DNA of 64,000 bases from Serpentinicella alkaliphila (GCF_018141405.1 NZ_CP058648.1:945001-1009000); one strand, 5' to 3'; counted from the stretch's first letter, positions 1 to 9,684 are shown. The notes: generated by a model from the letters alone, not told the origin. Translations and numbers: made by a program.

Positions 1-857
1 AAGTGTGTACCACCCTCATGAGTATTTATATTGTTTGCAAAACTAAAAATATTCTCTGTATATACATCCGTATACTGAAATGCTAACTCTACAGTATTTC
101 CGTCCTTAACTTTTTCAAAATATATTATTTTATCATGAAGAGGCTCTCTATTTTTATTTAAGTGCTTAACAAATTCTCTAATTCCACCCTCATAAAAAAA
201 TGTACTATCCTTTTCCTGACCTTCTCTTTTATCAGAAAGTGTTATTTTAATTCCCTTATTTAAAAACGCTAATTCTCTTAGACGGTGCTCTAATGTTTCA
301 TACTTATATTCAACCTCTTCGAATATTAAATAATCAGGTTTAAATAGTACTGTTGTTCCAGTTCCATCAGAAGTACCTACTTCTTCTACTTCTGTTAAAG
401 GATTACCCCTCTCATATCTTTGGCGATATAATTTTCCATCTCGTTTAATTTCAACTACTAATTTTTCTGATAATGCATTAACTACAGAAACCCCAACTCC
501 ATGAAGTCCCCCAGAAACTTTATATCCCCCACCACCAAATTTTCCTCCAGCATGAAGTACAGTTAATACTGTTTCTAAAGTAGATTTGCCTGTTTGAGGA
601 TGTATTTCAACAGGGATTCCCCTACCATTATCAGTAACTTTTATTGAATTGTCCTCATTAATAGTTACATGTATAGTATCACAGTAACCAGCCAAGGCTT
701 CATCTATACTATTATCTACAACCTCATAAACCAGATGATGTAGTCCCCTAGGACCTGTACTACCTATATACATACCTGGTCTTTTTCTTACGGGTTCCAA
801 ACCCTCTAGAACTTGGATTTCTTCTGCACTATAATTACTTTGTACTTTATTTTCCAT
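1..857 (-). CDS. gyrB: DNA gyrase subunit B, N-terminal part (cut by window edge)
   Basis: Type II topoisomerase subunit that binds ATP and, with GyrA, introduces negative supercoils. The 285 codons present start [20 protein letters not shown] and show the GHKL ATPase fold: the [10 protein letters not shown] segment, the N-box region [13 protein letters not shown], the DNGRGIP motif, and the [22 protein letters not shown] lid. The transducer domain follows; the TOPRIM half lies beyond position 1. The ATG at 857 is preceded by AGGAGG (minus strand). It is the last gene of the minus-strand dnaA-dnaN-yaaA-recF-remB-gyrB series, the usual Firmicute order. Only the C-terminal truncation by the window is unusual. 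Identity is very safe. Confidence 0.97.
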   Translation of the reverse strand, partial: MENKVQSNYSAEEIQVLEGLEPVRKRPGMYIGSTGPRGLHHLVYEVVDNSIDEALAGYCDTIHVTINEDNSIKVTDNGRGIPVEIHPQTGKSTLETVLTVLHAGGKFGGGGYKVSGGLHGVGVSVVNALSEKLVVEIKRDGKLYRQRYERGNPLTEVEEVGTSDGTGTTVLFKPDYLIFEEVEYKYETLEHRLRELAFLNKGIKITLSDKREGQEKDSTFFYEGGIREFVKHLNKNREPLHDKIIYFEKVKDGNTVELAFQYTDVYTENIFSFANNINTHEGGTH

Positions 858-869
858 TACAAAAACCTC

Positions 870-1178
870 CTAATAACTCGAATACGCTCTTTTCTGTAGT
901 GTTAGAGAAGAAATTGGTGAGAAGTAAACAATTAAACTGGAGCATTTACTATCTTTTTTTATTTCATTGTTTTTCCCTTTTATATTAACTATGACAAATG
1001 ATCGGGTTTCCTCTTCTGTTATTTTAGATACGAAACCTTCATCATTACATGTTTTTAAAAATTTTTTAGTAGTCTTACTTTTAATTGAAAGCTTAATATC
1101 AAAAATCCCTACTATATCCCTTTTATTAACTACAACGTCTCCACCTAAGTGTACAAAATTTGTATAATACCCCTTCAA
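870..1178 (-). CDS. remB: RemB/YaaB-like protein (DUF370 family)
   Basis: Small protein of the extracellular matrix regulatory family found between recF and gyrB in Firmicutes. In Bacillus, RemA is a DNA-binding activator of matrix genes; the role of RemB is less clear. The conserved N-terminus, YTNFVHLGGDVVVNKRDIVGI, starts near residue 4, and the C-terminal YFSPISSLTLQKRA matches the family end. I chose the TTG at 1178 because an AAGGGGG ribosome site sits 7 nt upstream. An ATG at 1196 is in frame but overlaps that site. The 102 aa product is slightly longer than the roughly 80 aa Bacillus form because of an insertion rich in Lys and Thr around residues 40-70. Family assignment is confident; function here is inferred. 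Confidence 0.8.
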   Translation of the reverse strand: MKGYYTNFVHLGGDVVVNKRDIVGIFDIKLSIKSKTTKKFLKTCNDEGFVSKITEEETRSFVIVNIKGKNNEIKKDSKCSSLIVYFSPISSLTLQKRAYSSY

Positions 1179-1266
1179 AGTTATGCCCCCTTCCATATTT
1201 TTCAGGAGATAATTTTGCTTAACTCTATTATTATACACTTATTTGAATTAATAAGAAAGATGGTGT

Positions 1267-2370
1267 TTATTTATTGTTGTAAACATTTCCATTTGCGATC
1301 CTATGTAATTTATAGTTATCATTCTTTAAATCAAAAGGATTGATTACTGTAGTTGTAATAAAAGTTTGTATATTTTTTAAATTATTCAATAAATATTTTT
1401 GCCTAAACTCATCTAATTCACTCATTACGTCATCAAGTAAAAGTATAGGGTATTCCCCTACTTCACCTCTAATCAACTCTATCTCAGATAGCTTTAGGGA
1501 AAGGACAGTTGTCCTTTGTTGGCCTTGAGATCCAAATTTTTTAACATCCATACCATTTATCGTAAATTTTATTTCATCCCTATGAGGGCCGCATAAAGTT
1601 ATACCCCTATACTTCTCCTCGACATAAACCGAATCTATTTTTGCTAAAAATCTCTCTTTAATTTGTATAGAGTTCATATTTTCATTTATATTTATATTTG
1701 AATCATATTTAATTTCTAGATTTTCCTTTGATTCTGTAATTTTTCTATGCATTAGTTTTCCTAGGAGGCTTAGTTTTTTTATGAAATTTCTCCTATATAT
1801 TATTATTTCTGTACCATAACTTGAAAGTTGCTCATTCCAAACCTGTAAATCTATAGGCTTTACTCCCTTATTTTTTAATAACTTATTTCTTTGAAGAAGT
1901 ATTTTATTGTACTGATTCATTAGATAATAGTACTTAGGAGAAATTTGAGAAATATCATTATCTATAAATTTGCGCCTTTCACTTGGGCCTTCTTTAACTA
2001 TTTTTAAGTCTTCGGGGGAAAAAAGTACTACATTTAAATTTCCTAGTAGTTCCCCATATTTATTTAAGGATACGTCATTGACTTTTATCCTCTTTTTTTC
2101 ATCCTTTTGCAATATTAACTCAATTTTTATATCTCTATTCCTTTTTTTCACAAAGGTCTTAATAAGTGACTGGTTTTTATTTATATTAATAAGCTCCTGA
2201 TCCTTGTTATTTCTAAAAGACTTTCCAAGTGCACATATGTATATAGCCTCTAATAAATTTGTTTTTCCCTGTGCATTTTCACCAACAAACAGATTTAGAT
2301 TGGAATGAAATTTCAACTCTAATTCTTCATAATTACGATAGTTTAATAGCCGAATCCCCTCAATTATCAT
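1267..2370 (-). CDS. recF: DNA replication and repair protein RecF
   Basis: SMC-like ATPase that, with RecO and RecR, loads RecA at single-stranded gaps. The 367 aa match the family length. Walker A is GENAQGKT at residues 30-37, the signature-like stretch [17 protein letters not shown] lies near residue 280, and Walker B is [12 protein letters not shown] near residue 313. The start at 2370 gives the canonical [19 protein letters not shown]. It lies 16 bp downstream of yaaA on the same strand, so the two are probably co-transcribed; recR is also in this window at 24875. Nothing is unusual. Confidence 0.96.
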   Translation of the reverse strand: MIIEGIRLLNYRNYEELELKFHSNLNLFVGENAQGKTNLLEAIYICALGKSFRNNKDQELININKNQSLIKTFVKKRNRDIKIELILQKDEKKRIKVNDVSLNKYGELLGNLNVVLFSPEDLKIVKEGPSERRKFIDNDISQISPKYYYLMNQYNKILLQRNKLLKNKGVKPIDLQVWNEQLSSYGTEIIIYRRNFIKKLSLLGKLMHRKITESKENLEIKYDSNININENMNSIQIKERFLAKIDSVYVEEKYRGITLCGPHRDEIKFTINGMDVKKFGSQGQQRTTVLSLKLSEIELIRGEVGEYPILLLDDVMSELDEFRQKYLLNNLKNIQTFITTTVINPFDLKNDNYKLHRIANGNVYNNK

Positions 2371-2386
2371 TTTGCACCCTCATTTT

Positions 2387-2596
2387 TTACACTATTTTAA
2401 TCTTTACTCCATCTACCTCGACTATGTCACCTACTCTAATTTTTTTACCTCTTTGCTCTGTAACTTCGCCATTTACTATAACTTTTCCATCTAATATATA
2501 GTATTTAGCTTGTCCACCAGTAGAAACAACATCACTTAGTTTTAATAAGGAATCTAATTTTATATATTCATTTTCTATCTTAATCTCTTTTATCAA
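2387..2596 (-). CDS. yaaA: S4-domain RNA-binding protein YaaA
   Basis: Small S4-type RNA-binding protein located between dnaN and recF in Firmicutes; implicated in ribosome assembly in Bacillus. The S4 core SLLKLSDVVSTGGQAKYYI and VNGEVTEQRGKKIRVGDIVE is clear. I place the start at the TTG at 2596, giving 69 aa and about 8 nt from a TAGGAG ribosome site; an in-frame ATG at 2638 would add 14 residues not expected in the family. Part of the dnaN-yaaA-recF minus-strand series, although a terminator sits between it and dnaN. Confidence 0.85.
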   Translation of the reverse strand: MIKEIKIENEYIKLDSLLKLSDVVSTGGQAKYYILDGKVIVNGEVTEQRGKKIRVGDIVEVDGVKIKIV

Positions 2597-2767
2597 TTTA
2601 ATCACTCCTACTAACGTATTATAATTTAAGTTTTCCATTTTTTATTTTTTTACAATTAATTTTTTAATACAATATTAATAGCAAACCACTTAATTAACCC
2701 TAAGATAATAATATATAGCTATCAATTAATCCTCTATCTATTCTTAGCCATAAAAAGTGTCTCATAA

Positions 2768-2802
2768 AAACACCTTTGTAGAGTTTTTGCTACAAAGGTG
2801 CC
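2768..2802 (-). terminator. Terminator after dnaN
   Basis: Perfect 11-bp stem (CACCTTTGTAG at 2771-2781 pairing with 2790-2800). On the minus strand it is followed by TTTTTATG. It lies just past the dnaN stop codon and would separate dnaN from yaaA-recF. Confidence 0.85.
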
Positions 2803-2829
2803 ATATAGTTAATTGTATAATTATTTAAT

Positions 2830-3927
2830 TTATTCAGAAACTCTTACAGGTAAAATCAAATATTTATAGTTTATATCTTCCTCAGGTCTTATTAAACCAG
2901 GATTAATACTAGTCATGAAATCAATAAATAAAAACTCATCTTCAATAATTTTTAATACATCTAATAGATATTTTGAGTTAAATGCAATGTTTAAATCTTC
3001 ACCCTCTGTTTCAATATCTATTTCCTCTTGTACTTTTCCTACTTCCGAATTGGATGTAATTATTAGCTTATCTCCAACAATATTTAATTTAATAGGATTA
3101 TTTTTTCCCTCTCTTGAAATTAGTGCAGCCCTTTCAACACTATCTAGTAAAAGACTTGTACTAACTTTAATTCTAGTCTTATATTCCTTAGGAATAATTT
3201 GTTTGTAATTAATAAACTCCCCTTCTAAAAGCCTAGAAATAAGCTTTGTCTCTCCTAAAGTAAATAAGGCATGTTTGTCAGACAGAGTCATGTAAACTGT
3301 ATCATCACTATCATCCATTATTCTACCTATTTCATTTAAAGTTTTAGCAGGAATTATAGCCTTATTATTATATCCTTCAGTAAGTTCTACTTTTTTTAGA
3401 GCTAATCTATATCCATCTAGTGCAACCATATTTAATTTATTATCAATAATTTCTACTAGAACCCCAGTAAATACTGGTTTCATTTCATCTTGTGACGTAG
3501 CAAAAGATGTTTGTCTAATCATATTTTTAAAAACCTGGTTATTTATTTCATAAGTAGCTCTCTGCTCTATTGTTGGTAATTCTGGAAATTCATCTGATGG
3601 ATAATATAAAATGTTAAACTCACTATTTTGACACTTTATAATCATCTGTTGCTCTTTTAAAAGTATTTCAACTTCAGAATCAGGAAGTTTTCTAACTATT
3701 TCACTAAATAGTCTTGCATCTACAACAACAGTTCCTTCTTCTAGAATATTTGACTCAATAATATGTTCAATACCTATTTCTAAATCTGTAGCAATAAATT
3801 TTAAATGGTTACTAACGGCTTCAATATATATCCCTTTTAATATAGGTAATGTTGATTTTGAAGAAACAGCTTTTTGCACAATAGATATAGCATTTAAAAG
3901 TGATTTTTTTTGGCTTATAAAATGCAT
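2830..3927 (-). CDS. dnaN: DNA polymerase III beta subunit (sliding clamp)
   Basis: Ring-shaped processivity clamp that tethers the replicative polymerase and many repair proteins to DNA. The 365 aa match the family length and show three repeated clamp folds: residues about 1-125 (MHFISQKKSLLNAISIVQKAV), 126-245 and 246-365. The C-terminus LIRPEEDINYKYLILPVRVSE carries the conserved P-V-R ending of the hydrophobic protein-binding pocket. The ATG at 3927 is preceded by an AAGGGGGA ribosome site. It follows dnaA after a 220-bp gap that itself contains a DnaA box, so it may share or supplement the dnaA promoter. Confidence 0.97.
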   Translation of the reverse strand: MHFISQKKSLLNAISIVQKAVSSKSTLPILKGIYIEAVSNHLKFIATDLEIGIEHIIESNILEEGTVVVDARLFSEIVRKLPDSEVEILLKEQQMIIKCQNSEFNILYYPSDEFPELPTIEQRATYEINNQVFKNMIRQTSFATSQDEMKPVFTGVLVEIIDNKLNMVALDGYRLALKKVELTEGYNNKAIIPAKTLNEIGRIMDDSDDTVYMTLSDKHALFTLGETKLISRLLEGEFINYKQIIPKEYKTRIKVSTSLLLDSVERAALISREGKNNPIKLNIVGDKLIITSNSEVGKVQEEIDIETEGEDLNIAFNSKYLLDVLKIIEDEFLFIDFMTSINPGLIRPEEDINYKYLILPVRVSE

Positions 3928-4080
3928 GTTGTGGATAATCCCCCTTATAAAAATATATAGTTTAAATAAGAAATAATAGTAGTAATAGTAGTAGGGCCTG
4001 TTAGTTTGTTAGTAAGTGGGTAATTAAGAGTAATCAGTTGCGTTACACGTGTTAATAAAATATGAATAACCTGGTGAAAG

Positions 4081-4139
4081 TTATCCACATATTAAATCAA
4101 GATAATATAAATTATAGTTATCAACAAGGTGTTAACACC
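4081..4139. promoter_or_regulatory. DnaA box and palindrome between dnaA and dnaN
   Basis: TTATCCACA at 4081-4089 is a perfect DnaA box, and TTATCAACA at 4119-4127 is a one-mismatch box. A 12-bp palindrome GGTGTTAACACC at 4128-4139 immediately follows, 12 bp from the dnaA stop codon. This could be a second origin subregion or an autoregulatory site for dnaN; the palindrome lacks a U-run and is not a convincing terminator. Confidence 0.5.
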
Positions 4140-4151
4140 CTCTGTGTATTA

Positions 4152-5480
4152 TTATTCGTCCTTTAGACTGCTAATAATTTTTTCAATTTTTTCTTTTAAA
4201 TAAGGGTCGTTTTTCATATCATTAGATATTTTTTCATGGGCATGTATAACTGTTGTATGATCTCTACCACCAAATTCTTCTCCAATTTTAGGTAAAGATA
4301 GATCTGTTAGCTCTCTAGTCAAATACATAGCGATTTGTCTTGGGAATGCAATGGATCTTGTCCTCTTTTTTGCATTAAAGTCTTCAATTTTAATATTAAA
4401 CTTCTTAGAAACAATTTCCTTAATTAAAGGAACATTTATTTGTCTTTTCTTAGAAGAAAATATTTCTTTTAAAGCCTCTCTAGCAATATCAACGGTTATT
4501 TCTCCATTAGCCAATGAAGAATAGGCAACAATTCTTATTAAGGCTCCCTCAAGCTCACGAATATTTGCCTGTATTTTACTTGCTATAAAAGACATAACTT
4601 CATCAGGAACATCCATATTTTCCATTTGTGCCTTTTTACGTAAAATAGCAATTCTCGTTTCTATATCAGGGGGCTGAATATCAGTTATTAGGCCCCACTC
4701 AAATCTTGATCTTAATCTATCCTCTAAGGTTGGTATTTCCTTTGGAGGACGGTCACTTGAAATAATTATTTGTTTATTGGATTCATGCAAGGCATTAAAA
4801 GTATGGAAAAACTCTTCTTGAGTACTTTCCTTGCCAGCGATAAATTGGATATCATCTACTAATAGTACATCTACATTTCTATATCTATTTCTAAACTCTA
4901 CGTTCCGGTCATCACGAATAGAGTTAATTAATTCGTTTGTAAAGGTTTCAGAAGAGACATAGGCTATTTTGGCATTAGCGTTATTTTGCATAATATAATG
5001 ACCTATAGCGTTCATTAAATGAGTCTTTCCTAATCCTACACCACCATATATAAAAAGGGGATTGTAAGCTTTAGCTGGTTGCTCAGCAACAGCAACAGAA
5101 GCAGCATGGGCAAATCTATTACTATTTCCAATAACAAAGGTATCAAAGGTATATTTAGGGTTAAGATTTTTAGTTTGAATTTGTTCTCGAGCAGGCCTAT
5201 TAACCTTTTCTTTATGCATAGCAGTTTCTTCATTAGGTATGATAATTTTTAGCTCATACTGTTTATGAGTAACCTGCTTAATTGCATTAGAAATAAGCGT
5301 AGAGTAACGCCCAGTAATAATATCGCGATTAAAATCGTTATGTACCTTTAATATAACAATGTTATCGTCAATAGAAATTGGTTCAATTGTCTTTATCCAA
5401 GTTGAAAAGCTGACCTCTGTTAATTCTGTTTTTACTAAACTTAGGGTCTTGTCCCAAATTTGGGATAGATTTTCGTTCAT
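4152..5480 (-). CDS. dnaA: Chromosomal replication initiator DnaA
   Basis: AAA+ ATPase that binds DnaA boxes in oriC, unwinds the adjacent AT-rich DNA and recruits the helicase loader. The 442 aa contain domain I (residues 1-85, helicase interaction), a short linker, Walker A GGVGLGKT at 146-153, Walker [10 protein letters not shown] near 208, and the DNA-binding domain IV with [15 protein letters not shown] near 417. The start gives [14 protein letters not shown], with a GGGGG ribosome site. The gene abuts oriC upstream, and its own promoter probably overlaps the DnaA boxes there, which would allow autoregulation. Confidence 0.98.
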   Translation of the reverse strand: MNENLSQIWDKTLSLVKTELTEVSFSTWIKTIEPISIDDNIVILKVHNDFNRDIITGRYSTLISNAIKQVTHKQYELKIIIPNEETAMHKEKVNRPAREQIQTKNLNPKYTFDTFVIGNSNRFAHAASVAVAEQPAKAYNPLFIYGGVGLGKTHLMNAIGHYIMQNNANAKIAYVSSETFTNELINSIRDDRNVEFRNRYRNVDVLLVDDIQFIAGKESTQEEFFHTFNALHESNKQIIISSDRPPKEIPTLEDRLRSRFEWGLITDIQPPDIETRIAILRKKAQMENMDVPDEVMSFIASKIQANIRELEGALIRIVAYSSLANGEITVDIAREALKEIFSSKKRQINVPLIKEIVSKKFNIKIEDFNAKKRTRSIAFPRQIAMYLTRELTDLSLPKIGEEFGGRDHTTVIHAHEKISNDMKNDPYLKEKIEKIISSLKDE

Positions 5481-5945
5481 AAAACATGATCCCCCTTAAT
5501 GCAAAATAAATTAATTTTTATAGTTATTAAAAAGTTATCCATAAAATAATCCACAATTACATAAAAAAAACATAAAAAAATAGTAATAATTTTTACTAAC
5601 ATGGTTATGCTTAACAATGTGGAAAAGTATAAAAAAGTTGGGATTATTTTTATTATATATGGACTTATACACAATATCAACAAAGATATTATTAACATAG
5701 AAAATAATGAAAAATAGTTAATTATATTTATTAGCCTATAAAATAATAATGTTATTCACATTTATATCCACAGATGTGAATAACTCTTAATAAAGTTAAT
5801 AAATTTACAAACATTATCAACAGGCAAAAACATCATAACAAATCCATCGAAAGATTTCAACAAAAACCAACAAAATATCCACATTTTTTTATAATGTGAA
5901 TATTATTTATCCACAACATGAAAAATCTTATTAATTGCTTTTTTC
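5481..5945. other. Chromosomal replication origin (oriC)
   Basis: Very A+T-rich intergenic DNA between dnaA and rpmH, the usual Firmicute origin position. Perfect TTATNCACA boxes lie at 5665-5673, 5752-5760 and 5907-5915 on plus and 5775-5783 on minus. Near-boxes with one mismatch lie at 5535, 5764-5772, 5814-5822, 5875-5883 and 5895-5903. The inverted pair around 5752-5783 and the pair at 5875-5915 suggest two box clusters. Any reading frame here is a by-product of the base composition. Confidence 0.9.
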
Positions 5946-5974
5946 TTGACATGCCAAATGATTGTAGATATAAT
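5946..5974 (+). promoter_or_regulatory. Consensus sigma-A promoter for rpmH
   Basis: TTGACA at 5946-5951, a 17-bp spacer and TATAAT at 5969-5974: a perfect consensus promoter, about 90 bp upstream of the rpmH start. The leader carries GAAGGGGGTG before the GTG start. Confidence 0.92.
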
Positions 5975-6062
5975 TTTATATGAAGTTTGCACATTTTTAT
6001 AAAAATGGTTACTTACTTGATATATAGTAGTACTTGCCAGTACTTCGAAGGGGGTGTAATTT

Positions 6063-6197
6063 GTGAAAAGAACTTATCAGCCTAAAAAAAGACAAAGAAG
6101 CAAAGAGCATGGTTTTAGAAAAAGAATGAGCACTAAAAATGGAAGAAATGTTTTAAAAAGACGTAGATTAAAGGGCAGAAAGAGACTGACTGCGTAA
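6063..6197 (+). CDS. rpmH: 50S ribosomal protein L34
   Basis: Smallest protein of the large ribosomal subunit, 44 aa: starts [22 protein letters not shown] and ends [13 protein letters not shown], matching the family along its whole length. It begins with GTG, preceded by the strong site GAAGGGGGTG. It is transcribed from the consensus promoter at 5946-5974 and followed by a hairpin that partly separates it from rnpA. The rpmH-rnpA order next to oriC is universal in this group. Confidence 0.97.
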   Translation: MKRTYQPKKRQRSKEHGFRKRMSTKNGRNVLKRRRLKGRKRLTA

Positions 6198-6222
6198 AGG
6201 CCGCATATTGTGGCCTTTTTCT
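6196..6222 (+). terminator. Attenuating terminator between rpmH and rnpA
   Basis: AAAGGCC pairs with GGCCTTT around a 9-nt loop and is followed by a T-run. It begins inside the rpmH stop codon. Such a hairpin would keep rpmH transcripts in excess over rnpA. Confidence 0.75.
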
Positions 6223-6255
6223 ATAATTTTGTTTACTGGGGTATGGAGGAAAAAT

Positions 6256-6591
6256 ATGAAACCGGCCAATAGATTAAAAAAAAATAGTGATTTTAATGTA
6301 GTTTACTCGAAAAAAAAATCTATGGCTAATAAACTTCTAATTATATATATTACAGAAAATAGTTTAAATAATAATCGGGTAGGTTTTGTCGTCTCAAAAA
6401 AAGTAGGAAATAGTGTAATTAGAAGCAAAGTAAAAAGACTAATGAAGGAAAGTTATAGATTAAATGACTCAAGATTTAAAATAGCTTATGATATTGTTTT
6501 CATTGCTAGGGCTGACTGTAAAAACTCGACCTTTAAAGAAATTGAAAGTGCATTACTGCACTTAATGAAAAAAATGAAGTTGACTAAATAA
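6256..6591 (+). CDS. rnpA: Ribonuclease P protein component
   Basis: Protein cofactor of RNase P, which removes 5' leaders from tRNA precursors. The ATG at 6256 follows TGGAGG by a normal distance and gives 111 aa beginning MKPANRLKKNSDFNVVYSKKKS. The RNR-type motif region reads GNSVIRSKVKRLMKESYR (residues about 55-72), as in the family. It sits in the rpmH-rnpA-yidD-yidC-jag series. Upstream in-frame start codons lie within the rpmH terminator and are unlikely to be used. Confidence 0.96.
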   Translation: MKPANRLKKNSDFNVVYSKKKSMANKLLIIYITENSLNNNRVGFVVSKKVGNSVIRSKVKRLMKESYRLNDSRFKIAYDIVFIARADCKNSTFKEIESALLHLMKKMKLTK

Positions 6592-6614
6592 ATTAATGGA
6601 GAGCAGGAATTAAA

Positions 6615-6839
6615 ATGTCTAGGCTAGCTATTGGTTTAATTCATATTTATCAAAAATGGGTTTCACCATTAAAAAAACCAAGCTGCATATTTTACCCAAG
6701 CTGTTCGAACTATAGTATAGAGGCCTATAAGCATTACGGTTTTTTTAAAGGAAGCTATTTAACTTTAAGAAGAATATTAAGGTGTCATCCATTCAATATT
6801 GGAGGTTATGACCCTTTAAAAATAAAAGACGAAAGTTAG
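6615..6839 (+). CDS. yidD: Membrane protein insertion efficiency factor YidD
   Basis: Short peripheral membrane protein (74 aa) that assists YidC-dependent insertion. It has the family hallmark IHIYQKWVSPLKKPSCIFYPSCSNYSIEAYKHYG with two conserved cysteine motifs (residues about 27-35), followed by RRILRCHPFNIGGYDP. Spaced 23 bp after rnpA and 15 bp before yidC, with a GGAG ribosome site. Typical in length, sequence and context. Confidence 0.96.
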   Translation: MSRLAIGLIHIYQKWVSPLKKPSCIFYPSCSNYSIEAYKHYGFFKGSYLTLRRILRCHPFNIGGYDPLKIKDES

Positions 6840-6854
6840 TAGGGGGTTATTAAA

Positions 6855-7520
6855 TTGACAGCATTAGCACAATTATTTGGAACTATACTAAGGGCAGTAT
6901 ATGATTTTACTGGTAACTACGGAGTTTCAATTATTATCTTTACAATAATAACTAAGTTAGTTATGTTGCCTTTAACAATTAAACAGACTAAATCAATGAA
7001 GCAAATGAATGAGATACAACCGAAAATTAAAGCTTTACAAGAAAAATATAAAAATGATAAAGAACAGTTAAGTAAAAAGACGATGGAACTGTATCAAGAA
7101 TATAATGTAAATCCTTTTGCTGGATGTTTACCTTTATTAATTCAATTTCCAGTTATTATAGGTCTATTTACGGCTTTAAGAAATCCTGGAATATATGTTT
7201 TTGAATCTCAAGCTGCCTATGAAGCTATAAGTAAAAGTTTTTTATGGATACCTAATTTAGCGGAAATGGATCCGTGGATACTTCCAATTTTAGCTGCAGT
7301 TACAACATATTTAACAACTCTAACTACATCAAGTAATGATCAAAATGCAAAAACAATGTCATATATGATGCCTGTTATGATATTTGCATTCTCTAAAGGG
7401 TTAATAGGGCCACCTATGCCTGCAGGGGTTGTTTTATATTGGGCAATAAGTAACTTCTTGCAATATGTTCAACAAGTACTAATTACAAAACCTTTTGCTA
7501 ATAAAGGGGGTAATGCATAA
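6855..7520 (+). CDS. yidC: Membrane protein insertase YidC/Oxa1 family
   Basis: Inserts membrane proteins with or without SecYEG. The 221 aa start at a TTG preceded by AGGGGG. The conserved 60-kDa inner-membrane-protein core begins at GNYGVSIIIFTIITKLVMLPLTIKQTKSM. Later segments include NPFAGCLPLLIQFPVIIGLFTALRNP and VVLYWAISNFLQYVQQ. There is no lipobox, unlike Bacillus SpoIIIJ, as is common in Clostridia. About five membrane segments are evident. Directly followed by jag, its usual partner. Confidence 0.96.
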   Translation: MTALAQLFGTILRAVYDFTGNYGVSIIIFTIITKLVMLPLTIKQTKSMKQMNEIQPKIKALQEKYKNDKEQLSKKTMELYQEYNVNPFAGCLPLLIQFPVIIGLFTALRNPGIYVFESQAAYEAISKSFLWIPNLAEMDPWILPILAAVTTYLTTLTTSSNDQNAKTMSYMMPVMIFAFSKGLIGPPMPAGVVLYWAISNFLQYVQQVLITKPFANKGGNA

Positions 7521-7521
7521 T

Positions 7522-8142
7522 ATGAAATTTATTGAGGTAGAGGGTAGAACCATAGAGGATGCTACAAATATAGGGTTAAAGCAACTTGGTAAAAAGAAAG
7601 ATGAAGTGGATATTAAAATTCTAGAAATCCCTTCTAAAGGCTTTCTTGGAATTATAGGTTCAAAGCAGGCAAAAATTAAAATTACAGTAAAAGATAATCC
7701 TGAAAAGGATGTTGAACAGTTTTTAAGAAAAATGTTCAAAGCTATGGAGTTAGAGGTTCAAATAGTAACTGAATTAGCAGATGAAGTAATTAAGGTATAT
7801 CTAGAAGGCCCAAATATGGGTGTTGTAATAGGAAGAAGAGGACAAACTCTTGATTCAATTCAGTACTTAGCTAGTTTAGTTGTTAATAAGGAAAGAGAAA
7901 AGTACTTGAAAGTCTTTATTGATACAGAGAACTATAGACAAAAAAGAGAAGAGACTTTAATTAAGCTTGCTAATAAAATTGTTTATAAGGTAAAGAAAAC
8001 AAGAAAAAGTATTGCATTAGAGCCTATGAACCCATACGAAAGAAGAATTATACATGCGGCACTACAAGGTCATCCAGCAATACAGACCTATAGTGAAGGG
8101 GAAGAGCCTTTTAGAAAAGTTGTTATAGGACCAAAAAAATAA
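7522..8142 (+). CDS. jag: RNA-binding protein Jag (KhpB)
   Basis: RNA-binding protein encoded after yidC in most Firmicutes; linked to cell elongation and division in streptococci. Three parts are visible in 206 aa: the Jag-N domain (KFIEVEGRTIEDATNIGLKQL), a KH domain with GVVIGRRGQTLDSIQYL near residue 95, and a C-terminal R3H domain with ERRIIHAALQGHP near residue 174. The start at 7522 is chosen because an ATG at 7513 is only 2 nt from the AGGGGG site. Followed by a clear terminator, so it ends the rpmH-jag transcription unit. Confidence 0.95.
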   Translation: MKFIEVEGRTIEDATNIGLKQLGKKKDEVDIKILEIPSKGFLGIIGSKQAKIKITVKDNPEKDVEQFLRKMFKAMELEVQIVTELADEVIKVYLEGPNMGVVIGRRGQTLDSIQYLASLVVNKEREKYLKVFIDTENYRQKREETLIKLANKIVYKVKKTRKSIALEPMNPYERRIIHAALQGHPAIQTYSEGEEPFRKVVIGPKK

Positions 8143-8166
8143 CCCAGTTTAATACTGGGTTTTTAT
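8141..8166 (+). terminator. Terminator after jag
   Basis: Stem AACCCAGT (8141-8148) with ACTGGGTT (8154-8161), followed by TTTTAT. The stem starts at the jag stop codon. Confidence 0.88.
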
Positions 8167-8274
8167 ACGTTTCTAGGTACAAGAAATTAAACAATATTAT
8201 TCACATATTAAATGTTATGTTTTAAAATAATAATATTATAATTATTTAAGCTTATATAAAAAGAGGGTGTAAAA

Positions 8275-9663
8275 ATGTTTTTAAGTGATACTATAGCTGC
8301 TATTGCTACTGCTCCTGGAGAGGCTGGAATTGGTATTGTTAGAATAAGCGGAAATAAGGCAATAGATATTGCTAATAAAATATTTAAATCAAAAAAAGGA
8401 AAAAATTTAGTTGATTTTGATGAGAGAAGAGTTAATTATGGTTATATTTTAAACCCAGACACAAATGAAAAAGTTGACGAGGTATTAGCTGTATATATGA
8501 GATCTCCGTTTACATATACAACTGAGGATATTGTAGAAATCCACTGTCATGGTGGGTTTATACCAGTTAAAAAAATACTTGAATTAGTATTAAGAATGGG
8601 TGCAAGATCAGCGGAGCCCGGAGAATTTACAAAAAGGTCTTTTCTTAATGGAAGAATTGACTTGGCCCAGGCTGAAGCAGTTATGGATTTAATAAGTGCT
8701 AAAACTGATAAAGGGTTTGATGTTGCATTAGATCAATTAGAAGGTTCACTATCTAAAAAAGTTAAGGAAATAATTAAAAATTTAATGGATATTTTAGCTC
8801 ATATAGAGGTTTCCATAGATTTTGCAGATGAAGAAGATGTAGATGAGGTTACGTTAGACATATTAATAAAGAGATCAAATGAGGTTAAAGATGAAATAAA
8901 GCTTCTACTAGAGACAGCTGATACGGGTAAAATTATTAGAGAAGGTCTTAATACAGTAATTATAGGTAAACCGAATGTAGGAAAATCCTCTCTATTAAAT
9001 GCATTGTTAGGAGAATCTAGAGCAATCGTAACAGAAGTTCCTGGAACAACTAGAGATATAATTGAGGAGCAATTAAGCATTAAGGGTATACCGATAAAAA
9101 TTATAGATACTGCTGGAATAAGAGAGACTGAAGATATTGTTGAGAAAATAGGAGTAGAAAGGTCTAAGCAGTTTTTCAATAAGGCAGAGCTAATTATTTT
9201 TATGCTTGATATTTCATCTGAATTAACAAAAGAGGATTTTGAAATTTTAGAGCTTATAAAAGTTAGAAAAGCACTGGTGATTATAAATAAAACTGACCTA
9301 CCTTCTAAATTAGATGAGTCAGCAATTAGTCAATATATTGAAAATAAAAAGATAATTAAACTCTCTATTGCTGAGGAAAAGGGTATAGATGAGCTTGAAA
9401 ATGCAATAGTAGATATGGTTTATAGTGGAGACGTACGGACTAAAGATAGGCTACTAGTAACTAATGTTAGACATAAAAATGCATTAGAAAGAGCATTAGA
9501 TTCCATAGTGGAGGGATTAGAAGCAATGAATAAAAAGTTACCTATGGATTTTATTGAGGTTGACGTAAAAAATTGTTGGGAGGCCTTAGGTGAGATAACA
9601 GGAGAAACCGTAGCTGAAGATTTAATAGACCATATTTTCCAAAACTTCTGTATTGGAAAATAG
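8275..9663 (+). CDS. mnmE: tRNA modification GTPase MnmE
   Basis: With MnmG, installs the carboxymethylaminomethyl group on U34 of certain tRNAs. The 462 aa show the N-terminal tetrahydrofolate-binding domain (SDTIAAIATAPGEAGIGIVRISG), a helical domain, and an inserted G domain with G1 GKPNVGKSS near 231, the switch motif EVPGTTRDI, G3 DTAG and G4 NKTD. It ends FCIGK, the conserved C-terminal motif holding the catalytic-site cysteine. RBS is AGAGGGTG. Forms an operon with mnmG, rsmG and probably noc. Confidence 0.97.
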   Translation: MFLSDTIAAIATAPGEAGIGIVRISGNKAIDIANKIFKSKKGKNLVDFDERRVNYGYILNPDTNEKVDEVLAVYMRSPFTYTTEDIVEIHCHGGFIPVKKILELVLRMGARSAEPGEFTKRSFLNGRIDLAQAEAVMDLISAKTDKGFDVALDQLEGSLSKKVKEIIKNLMDILAHIEVSIDFADEEDVDEVTLDILIKRSNEVKDEIKLLLETADTGKIIREGLNTVIIGKPNVGKSSLLNALLGESRAIVTEVPGTTRDIIEEQLSIKGIPIKIIDTAGIRETEDIVEKIGVERSKQFFNKAELIIFMLDISSELTKEDFEILELIKVRKALVIINKTDLPSKLDESAISQYIENKKIIKLSIAEEKGIDELENAIVDMVYSGDVRTKDRLLVTNVRHKNALERALDSIVEGLEAMNKKLPMDFIEVDVKNCWEALGEITGETVAEDLIDHIFQNFCIGK

Positions 9664-9684
9664 CGTGATTCGAGGAGGATAAAG

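Noticed and set aside
4039-4056. GTTACACGTG near 4041 as a parS site
   Set aside because: Only the left half and the CACGTG centre fit; the right half reads GTGTTAAT instead of GTGAAACA.
5477-5698. Open frame of 73 codons on the minus strand inside the origin
   Set aside because: It lies in oriC, is composed of hydrophobic low-complexity residues and has no family resemblance; it follows from AT-rich DNA.
8197-8205. Perfect DnaA box TTATTCACA upstream of mnmE, suggesting an origin part at the mnmE-mnmG side
   Set aside because: It is a single box. By composition about five such matches are expected by chance in this window, and the main cluster is at 5665-5915.
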